Shown here in pieces: positions 14,276-19,361 of a stretch of DNA of 19,361 nucleotides (positions are counted from its first letter, which is position 1; every line of letters starts with the position of its first letter). Source of the stretch: Muricomes sp. Its GTDB lineage: Bacteria; Bacillota; Clostridia; Lachnospirales; Lachnospiraceae. The translations under genes were made by a program, and so were the position numbers. The stretch is from contig JAHHTM010000010.1 in assembly GCA_020024675.1 (NCBI GenBank), positions 1 through 19,361 on the forward strand. Direction: 5' to 3'. The notes under the pieces are model-generated. The model saw only the letters and a program-made list of their open reading frames with translations, was not told the DNA's origin and did not search any database.

Positions 14276-14725
14276 ATGAACTTTTTTGAAAAGAAGAATA
14301 AAGAAGAATATGTAATCATTGTTGGGTGTGGAAGACTTGGTGCAAGTCTTGCAAATACGTTATCTGATAATGATGGAAATGTTCTTATCATGGATTTATC
14401 AAAAGATTCGTTCCGACGCCTGTCAGCGACGTTTGGAGGATTATCTGTTGTTGGAAATGGAACAGATATTCAGACGTTAAAAGATGCACAGATCCAAAAT
14501 GCTTCAGCAGTGATTGCGGTAACAAATCATGATAACACAAATATTATGATCGCACAGCTTGCACGTGATCTGTTTCATGTAAAAAAAGTAATTGCAAGAT
14601 TATATGATTCAGAAAGAGAGTCCGTATACCATGATCTTGGGATTGATACAATCTGTCCGGCAGCTCTTTCTGCAAAAGAAGTTGATAAGATATTAGGAAA
14701 AGATGAGGAGCAGGTGGAGAAATGA
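14276..14725 (+). CDS. TrkA family subunit, RCK N-domain only
   Basis: The predicted 149-residue protein is a single Rossmann-fold RCK-N domain. The nucleotide-binding loop GCGRLG (17-22) is intact, with a following acidic LIMDLSKDSF. NHDNTNIMIAQLARD and the KVIARLYDSER segment are typical of TrkA N-domains. There is no TrkA-C domain, unlike most single-chain TrkA/KtrA proteins of about 220 residues. Family members sit on the cytoplasmic side of TrkH and gate it in response to bound nucleotide. The ATG at 14276 has AGGAGG at 14262-14267. An ORF extending to 14201 overlaps the TPR gene and is rejected. It overlaps the second TrkA gene by ATGA at 14722, so the two are likely translated together and may assemble as a mixed ring. 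Confidence 0.88.
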   Translation: MNFFEKKNKEEYVIIVGCGRLGASLANTLSDNDGNVLIMDLSKDSFRRLSATFGGLSVVGNGTDIQTLKDAQIQNASAVIAVTNHDNTNIMIAQLARDLFHVKKVIARLYDSERESVYHDLGIDTICPAALSAKEVDKILGKDEEQVEK

Positions 14726-15399
14726 AAAAGACAAGAAATAAAGAAATTCTTTTAATCGGAGGACGTAGTAAAGCAAGATCACTGGCATCTTCTCTGATTT
14801 CACAAGGATATCATGTTACGGCAATTAATGATTCACGAGAAGATTGTATGAAACTTGCAGAAATGCAAGGATTAACTGTTTATTATGGTGATGGTACAAA
14901 GCCTTATGTTTTAGATGAAGCCGGTGCAGGAAACTGTCAGATTGCCATTGCACTTACATCAAAAGATGAAGATAATTTGGTCGCATGCCAGATGTGCAAA
15001 CGAAATTTTGATGTAAAAAAAACAGTTTCACTTGTATCAGATCCAGAAAAAACAGAGTTCTTCCATCAGATGGGTGTGGACAGTGTTGTGTGTGCAATAT
15101 CAGCTGTGACAAATATTATTCAACAGCAGGCATTTATGGATGACCTTGTAAATATTATTCCAGTCGGACTTGGAATGGTACAGATCATAGAAGTACATAT
15201 TCCTGGAGATGCCACAGTTTCCGGGAAAAAATTATGGGAGATCGACCTTCCAAAAGAAGTAGTAGTCGGATGTATTTTAAGAAGAGATTCAGCATTGATT
15301 CCTCGAGGTGATACACGCATCAATGTAGGGGATACACTAGTTGTGATCGCTCGTAATGGTCAGGAAAATGCGGCAATTGAAGTGCTGACGGGGAGGTAA
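14722..15399 (+). CDS. TrkA family subunit with altered nucleotide loop and TrkA-C domain
   Basis: The 225-residue length is standard for TrkA/KtrA. Residues 1-140 are the RCK-N fold, but the loop reads GGRSKAR (13-19) where GxGxxG is expected, so nucleotide binding may be changed or lost. Acidic D37 and the later DGTK and LTSKDEDN segments are kept. Residues about 145-225 form a TrkA-C domain: VQIIEVHIPGDATVSGKKL, RRDSALIPRGDTRI, VGDTLVVIA. It follows the RCK-N-only subunit by ATGA overlap, and the TrkH start lies 6 bp downstream. The likely role is one half of the regulatory ring of the K+ channel, complementing the first subunit, which has a good loop but no TrkA-C. Confidence 0.9.
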   Translation: MKKTRNKEILLIGGRSKARSLASSLISQGYHVTAINDSREDCMKLAEMQGLTVYYGDGTKPYVLDEAGAGNCQIAIALTSKDEDNLVACQMCKRNFDVKKTVSLVSDPEKTEFFHQMGVDSVVCAISAVTNIIQQQAFMDDLVNIIPVGLGMVQIIEVHIPGDATVSGKKLWEIDLPKEVVVGCILRRDSALIPRGDTRINVGDTLVVIARNGQENAAIEVLTGR

Positions 15400-15405
15400 G
15401 GACCA

Positions 15406-16881
15406 GTGAAACAAAGATTTGCAAATTCTTCAATTATCGGAAAATTAATGATTTTGATTGGTTTATTTGTACTTGCGCCTATTTTGATATTGCCATGGTA
15501 TCCAGAGGATTGCAAATATATATCTGATTTCCTGATCTCAGGTGGTACATCAGTTGTATTAGGATTACTTTTATGTCTTACTAAGGTACATCGTAAACAA
15601 CATGTATGCAGAACAATCTGGAAAACCTCTATGGGTCAGACCAGCCTCACGGTATTATTTGCCTGGGGATGGGGAGTTCTGATCGGGGCATTGCCTTTTA
15701 TCATAAGCGGACAGTTAACGGTTGTTCAGGGATTGTTTGAAGCAGTCAGTGGATGGACAACAACAGGACTTTCTGTAATGGATGTTCAGGCAACGCCAAT
15801 GATATATTTGTTTCATAGAAGTTTTATGCAATATTGTGGTGGGTTAGGATTTATCATGATGATGATCATGTTTATTTCCAGCAAACAGTCTATGAAATTG
15901 TATAGTGCAGAAGGCCATCCGGATAAGATTATGCCAAATATAAAAAAGACGGCACAGGCCATCTTTATTATTTATAATATCTGTCTGGTTTTTGGAACAA
16001 TCGCATATAAAATTGCCGGAATGACATGGTTTGACGGAATTTGCCATGCAATGTGTTCGCTTTCCACAGGAGGTTTTTCTACAAAATTAAATAGTATTGG
16101 AGAGTATAATAATCTTTCCATAGAGATTATCACGATCATTTTGATGTTGATCGGAACTACAAACTTTGCAGCATTAATACTTCTTGCAAGAGGGAAAATA
16201 CGTTCCTTCTGCAAAGTCAGTGAAGTAAAATTTATGTTTTTACTTTTGGTAATCTTTATTCCTCCGACTGCAGTTTCTCTGGCAAAAGGGTTGGAAATTT
16301 CTCTGGCAGAAGGATTTAGAAAATCTACGTTTGATATTGTTTCCGCCATGTCCACAACCGGATATTCTACTATGAGCTATGCAGACTGGCCACACTTTGC
16401 AATCGGGGTGTTGATTTTGATGATGGTCATAGGTGGTGGAATTGGTTCTACAGCCGGTGGTATCAAATTGTCTCGTGTGTATTTAATGTTCCGTGTGGCA
16501 GGAGTAAATATTAAACGAAAATTATCTCCAGCTAGAAATGTGGAAGCTCCTCAATACATTAAAGCATCTGGAAAAAATCCGATTGATCAGGAATTGATCG
16601 ATGATACAACTGGTTTTATTTTCAGTTATCTGGTAATTTACGTAGTTGGAACGTTGGCACTGACAGTGACAGCAGGTTGTAGTCTGATGGAAGCAATGTT
16701 TGATTTTGCATCCTCACTTAGTACTGTTGGTCTTTCAATCGGTATCACAAATCCTACTACAGCCGCCCCGGCATTAATTGTGGAAATGCTTGGAATGATG
16801 CTTGGACGTCTGGAAATATTTATTGTGCTGATCGGTATCACATTTGGATTTAAAATGTTAAAATCTAGTTTCAAAAAATAA
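15406..16881 (+). CDS. trkH: TrkH family potassium uptake protein
   Basis: The 491-residue polytopic protein translocates K+ across the membrane in partnership with TrkA-type subunits. The four selectivity-filter repeats of the superfamily are visible as TTTGLS, STGGFS, STTGYS and STVGLS, each after a pore helix. Eight to ten other hydrophobic segments surround them. The start is GTG at 15406, with GGAGG at 15392-15396, 9 bases upstream. It is the last gene of the Trk transcript, which begins at 13904. Its stop codon is only 3 bp from that of the convergent deacylase gene, and I see no terminator hairpin between them. Regulation with the TCACA promoter at 13835-13897 is inferred. Confidence 0.95.
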   Translation: MKQRFANSSIIGKLMILIGLFVLAPILILPWYPEDCKYISDFLISGGTSVVLGLLLCLTKVHRKQHVCRTIWKTSMGQTSLTVLFAWGWGVLIGALPFIISGQLTVVQGLFEAVSGWTTTGLSVMDVQATPMIYLFHRSFMQYCGGLGFIMMMIMFISSKQSMKLYSAEGHPDKIMPNIKKTAQAIFIIYNICLVFGTIAYKIAGMTWFDGICHAMCSLSTGGFSTKLNSIGEYNNLSIEIITIILMLIGTTNFAALILLARGKIRSFCKVSEVKFMFLLLVIFIPPTAVSLAKGLEISLAEGFRKSTFDIVSAMSTTGYSTMSYADWPHFAIGVLILMMVIGGGIGSTAGGIKLSRVYLMFRVAGVNIKRKLSPARNVEAPQYIKASGKNPIDQELIDDTTGFIFSYLVIYVVGTLALTVTAGCSLMEAMFDFASSLSTVGLSIGITNPTTAAPALIVEMLGMMLGRLEIFIVLIGITFGFKMLKSSFKK

Positions 16882-16884
16882 ATG

Positions 16885-17436
16885 TTATTCCTGTGTCTGA
16901 CGGGGCAAATCTACGATTGTAGGTTCATGCCCTGTTGCAGGAATGACTTTTTTTATAAGATCGTCTGTGGAGAATCTTAGTGTTGTTGTATTGATACAAG
17001 GATGACAGCCAAAATATGTCTCTTGTAATACATCCTGATCGATTAGTAGACGTACATGATTTTCAGAATCATTTATAAGTCCAAGAATACTTAAAGAACC
17101 AGGGGTGATATCAAGGAATTGTTCCATATATTCGCTAGAGGCAAAAGAGAGTCTGGAAGATCCGATCTGCTTAGAAAGAGCAGCCGTTTTAAACACTTTA
17201 TCACCAGGAATCAGTAACAGATAAAATGAAGTTTTTTGACGGTTACAAAGTAACAGATTTTTACAAGTAGATGCCTTAAGAACTTTATCTATTTCTGCAC
17301 ATTCGTCCATAGTCATGCTGGCTTTGTGATCCACGCGCTGGTATGGAATCTTTAATGAATCTAGAAAATCATAAGTCTTTATTTCTTTTTCTAATCGTCC
17401 GGTACAATCTAATGGACGTCCTTCTTCTCTTATCAT
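16885..17436 (-). CDS. Prolyl-tRNA editing protein (ProXp-ala/YbaK-like trans-editing deacylase)
   Basis: The predicted 183-residue protein belongs to the YbaK/prolyl-tRNA-synthetase-associated family, freestanding proteins that hydrolyse mischarged aminoacyl-tRNA-Pro, mainly Ala-tRNA-Pro for ProXp-ala. The key segments are MDECAEIDKVL near the start, LLIPGDKVFK with the conserved lysines, LTP-like DITPGSLSILGLIND, and GCHPCINTTTLRF, the substrate-binding signature near the end. The ORF reaches an ATG at 17457, but AAAAAGGAG lies inside it just upstream of ATG 17434-17436, so I use the latter. It is convergent with trkH and not linked to proS here. Cysteinyl-tRNA-Pro as the substrate is the alternative. 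A promoter candidate lies at 17467-17494. Confidence 0.85.
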   Translation of the reverse strand: MIREEGRPLDCTGRLEKEIKTYDFLDSLKIPYQRVDHKASMTMDECAEIDKVLKASTCKNLLLCNRQKTSFYLLLIPGDKVFKTAALSKQIGSSRLSFASSEYMEQFLDITPGSLSILGLINDSENHVRLLIDQDVLQETYFGCHPCINTTTLRFSTDDLIKKVIPATGHEPTIVDLPRQTQE

Positions 17437-17466
17437 GTTCAAATGCTCCTTTTTCATGTTTGTTTT

Positions 17467-17494
17467 AGCATATCATAGACTAGAGGCAAATCAA
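17467..17494 (-). promoter_or_regulatory. Candidate promoter of the deacylase gene
   Basis: On the minus strand TTGATT (17489-17494) and TATGCT (17467-17472) are 16 bp apart, about 30 bp before the chosen ATG. Both hexamers are partial matches, so this is moderate support only. Confidence 0.45.
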
Positions 17495-17536
17495 AGGGTT
17501 ATCGAAACAACATTTTTATGTAATATAAGGCGGTGG

Positions 17537-17565
17537 GTATTTTTCAGGGACTTAATTCATACTAT
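17537..17565 (+). promoter_or_regulatory. Sigma-E-like promoter of spoIIID
   Basis: CATACTAT (17558-17565) matches the mother-cell sigma-E -10 consensus CATACANT except at one base. A TATT-containing -35 candidate (17537-17543) lies 14 bp upstream, the usual spacing. SpoIIID is a known sigma-E target, which supports the call. The -35 match is imperfect. Confidence 0.6.
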
Positions 17566-17593
17566 GTAAAAAACATGTCTAAGGAGTAGTTCC

Positions 17594-17848
17594 TTGAAAG
17601 ATTACATAGAAGAACGTGCTGTAGAAATTGCCAATTATATTGTGGATGAGAAGACGACAGTAAGACAGGCGGCGAAAAAATTCGGGGTAAGTAAATCTAC
17701 AATACATAAAGATGTAACAGAAAGACTTCTAAAGATCAATCCCAATCTGGCAGGAAAGGTCAGAAAAGTACTTGATCTTAACAAATCGGAACGTCATATT
17801 CGAGGTGGTCTTGCTACGAAAGAAAAATATCTTCATATGCATGTGTAA
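17594..17848 (+). CDS. spoIIID: Sporulation transcriptional regulator SpoIIID
   Basis: The 84-residue DNA-binding protein is a mother-cell regulator of sporulation that represses and activates sigma-E genes and helps switch to sigma-K. Its helix-turn-helix lies at about residues 24-44 (TVRQAAKKFGVSKSTIHKDV), followed by TERLLKINPNLAGKVRKVLD and RHIRGGLATKEKY, all close to the Bacillus subtilis sequence as I recall it. It is slightly shorter than the Bacillus protein at the C terminus. The start is TTG at 17594, with AAGGAG at 17581-17586; no ATG fits, and the reading begins MKDYIEERA like its homologues. A terminator follows at 17858-17900. The presence of this gene indicates a spore-forming lineage. 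Confidence 0.95.
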   Translation: MKDYIEERAVEIANYIVDEKTTVRQAAKKFGVSKSTIHKDVTERLLKINPNLAGKVRKVLDLNKSERHIRGGLATKEKYLHMHV

Positions 17849-17857
17849 AAAATTATA

Positions 17858-17900
17858 AGTAGGTCAGTTAAATTTAGATATTCACCTGATCTGCTTTTTT
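17858..17900 (+). terminator. spoIIID terminator
   Basis: A 10-bp stem (17858-17867 with 17886-17895; arm AGTAGGTCAG, two G-T pairs) has an 18-nt loop and runs into TTTTTT (17895-17900). It overlaps the -35 candidate of the nth promoter. Confidence 0.8.
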
Positions 17901-17910
17901 ATGTTATACT
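17881..17910 (+). promoter_or_regulatory. Candidate promoter of nth
   Basis: An extended -10 (TG at 17902-17903, TATACT at 17905-17910) has a weak -35, TTCACC (17881-17886), 18 bp upstream. It sits inside and just after the spoIIID terminator. The start near 17917 lies 25 bp before the ATG. Confidence 0.55.
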
Positions 17911-17941
17911 AAAAAAAGAAAAGCAGAGGCAGGATAGGAAA

Positions 17942-18583
17942 ATGACAAAAGAAGAATTAGCATTAGAAATTATAGATCGTCTGAAAAAAGAATATCCGGA
18001 TGCGGGATGTACTCTTGATTATGATCAGGCATGGAAACTTTTAGTAAGTGTTCGACTGGCGGCACAGTGTACCGATGCAAGAGTCAATGTAGTTGTAGAA
18101 GATCTGTATGCAAAGTTTCCGGATGTAGATGCACTGGCGAAAGCAGATGTAGATGAAATTGAAGCGATTGTAAGACCTTGTGGACTTGGCAGGAGCAAAG
18201 CAAGAGATATCAGTGCATGTATGAAAATTTTAAAAGAACAATATGGAGGAAATATTCCAGAGACATTTGAAGAGCTTTTAAAACTTCCGGGTGTAGGAAG
18301 AAAAAGTGCCAATCTTATCATGGGAGATGTTTTTGGAAAGCCTGCAATTGTAACAGATACACATTGTATCCGACTGACAAACCGCATGGGACTTGTAGAT
18401 GGCATTAAAGAGCCAAAAAAAGTAGAGATGGCGTTATGGAAGATTATTCCACCGGAAGAAGGAAGTGATTTTTGTCATCGACTTGTATTTCATGGTCGAG
18501 ACGTCTGTACAGCAAGGACAAAACCATATTGTGACAGATGCTGCCTGAAAGATATCTGTGCTAAAAATGGTGTTGAAGGGTAA
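17942..18583 (+). CDS. nth: Endonuclease III
   Basis: The 213-residue protein is a base-excision repair glycosylase/AP lyase for oxidised pyrimidines. The helix-hairpin-helix is LLKLPGVGRKSAN, with catalytic K121. Catalytic D139 lies in VTDTH. The C-terminal [4Fe-4S] loop has C189, C197, C200 and C206. E. coli Nth has six residues between the first two cysteines (CX6CX2CX5C), but here there are seven. N-terminal ALVSVRLAAQCTDARVN-type residues (L33-N49) match the family's SAQTTD region. AGGATAGGAAA precedes the ATG. The DUF975 gene begins 56 bp downstream without a terminator between, so the two may be co-transcribed. Confidence 0.95.
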   Translation: MTKEELALEIIDRLKKEYPDAGCTLDYDQAWKLLVSVRLAAQCTDARVNVVVEDLYAKFPDVDALAKADVDEIEAIVRPCGLGRSKARDISACMKILKEQYGGNIPETFEELLKLPGVGRKSANLIMGDVFGKPAIVTDTHCIRLTNRMGLVDGIKEPKKVEMALWKIIPPEEGSDFCHRLVFHGRDVCTARTKPYCDRCCLKDICAKNGVEG

Positions 18584-18639
18584 AATAAACATTACTTTTT
18601 GATATATGAATATATTTTAATCACAAAGGAGGAAAAGTT

Positions 18640-19326
18640 ATGTGGAACAGGGTTGAAATGAAGGAATTAGGAAAAGCAGCGTTCAAAAAGAATTACTGGC
18701 CATCAGTACTAGCAGCATTTGCAATCTTATATCTTTCTGGGATTACAAGCCAAAATGGTGTAGAGATCACAAAAAGACTAGAGCCATACGTAAGTTATGG
18801 AATGATTAGTTTGATTAGTAAAATTCTGATCATGGGAAGTATAGTGGCATTCATATATATCGTGTTTGTCGGTAACGTATTACAAGCCGGTGGATGTCTG
18901 TTTTTCATTAAAAATCATTCAGAGAAGGCAAGAATTGGAGTGCTTCTAGAAATGTTTCATTCTGAAAATTATCTCAATGTAGTTAAGATTCAGTTTTTAA
19001 AAAATTTAAAAATATATTTATGGACATTGTTATTGATCGTTCCAGGAATTATCAAAACATATGAATATGCTATGGTTCCATATATTCTAGCAGAAAATCC
19101 AGGGATGGATTCAAAAGAAGTGTTTGCAATCAGTAAAAAAATGATGATGGGAAGAAAATTTGATTTCTTTGTGATGCAGTTGTCCTTTATCGGCTGGCAG
19201 ATATTATCAGTGCTCACACTTGGAGTTGTAGGAATTTTCTATGTCAATCCGTATATGCAGGCGACGGTAGCTGAGATTTATGCAAGTAATAAAGAAGCTG
19301 CATATGAACGGGGGTACATTAGATAA
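18640..19326 (+). CDS. DUF975 family membrane protein
   Basis: The 228-residue protein starts MWNRVEMKELGKAAFKKNYW, the usual beginning of DUF975 proteins. Four to five hydrophobic segments follow (near residues 22-35, 60-85, 125-140 and 175-200). The segment LLLIVPGIIKTYEYAMVPYILAENP, followed by an ISKKMMMGRKFDFF helix, is the family's most recognisable part, and NPYMQATVAEIY closes it. Family members are conserved in Firmicutes without an assigned function; some are annotated as integral membrane proteins. AAGGAGGA lies before the ATG. It ends 35 bp before the window edge, and no terminator is visible in the remaining sequence. Confidence 0.88.
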   Translation: MWNRVEMKELGKAAFKKNYWPSVLAAFAILYLSGITSQNGVEITKRLEPYVSYGMISLISKILIMGSIVAFIYIVFVGNVLQAGGCLFFIKNHSEKARIGVLLEMFHSENYLNVVKIQFLKNLKIYLWTLLLIVPGIIKTYEYAMVPYILAENPGMDSKEVFAISKKMMMGRKFDFFVMQLSFIGWQILSVLTLGVVGIFYVNPYMQATVAEIYASNKEAAYERGYIR

Positions 19327-19361
19327 TTCCCCATGATTATTTAAATATAGAGTGTAGAAAC

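Noticed and set aside
11534..16881. Complete Kdp ATPase system
   Set aside because: Only the regulators resemble KdpD/KdpE; no KdpA, KdpB or KdpC is present, and the transport genes are Trk-type.

Overview
This window looks like chromosomal DNA of a low-GC, spore-forming anaerobic Firmicute, most likely Lachnospiraceae (Clostridia). The signs are a SpoIIID gene, an isoleucine T-box leader, an Fe-S cysteine desulfidase, strong AGGAGG-type ribosome binding sites, frequent GTG/TTG starts, and short rho-independent terminators between transcription units. No mobile element, CRISPR array, tRNA or rRNA was seen. The taxonomic placement is inference from gene content and style.

Layout. 1-4700: the tail of an upstream gene and a terminator; a small anchored protein of unknown function (minus); cardiolipin synthase; a secreted lipoprotein built from the isomerase and C-terminal parts of trigger factor; and a YitT-family membrane protein behind a promoter with an 11-bp direct repeat. 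4797-6074: an L-cysteine desulfidase/serine-dehydratase-like enzyme. 6096-11389 (minus): a branched-chain amino acid operon. It has a consensus promoter, a T-box leader reading an isoleucine codon (AUC), a BASS-family transporter, then ilvC, ilvD and ilvE, ending in a hairpin shared with the convergent desulfidase gene. Acetolactate synthase (ilvBN) is absent.

11472-16881 (plus): a potassium-uptake block in two transcripts. The first encodes a KdpD-like histidine kinase without the KdpD N-terminal sensor region, and a KdpE-like response regulator; it ends in a terminator. The second encodes a small cysteine-rich TPR protein, an RCK-N-only TrkA subunit, a second TrkA subunit with an altered nucleotide-binding loop but an intact TrkA-C, and TrkH. 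Both promoters lack a -35 box, carry an extended -10, and share TCAC(A) boxes about one helical turn apart at identical distances from the -10. This suggests one regulon, probably run by the response regulator, and is the most interesting signal here.

16885-19361: a trans-editing prolyl-tRNA deacylase (minus), spoIIID with a TTG start behind a sigma-E-like promoter, endonuclease III, and a DUF975 membrane protein. No larger undescribed system was recognised. The potassium regulon and the T-box-controlled BASS transporter are the parts most worth following up.
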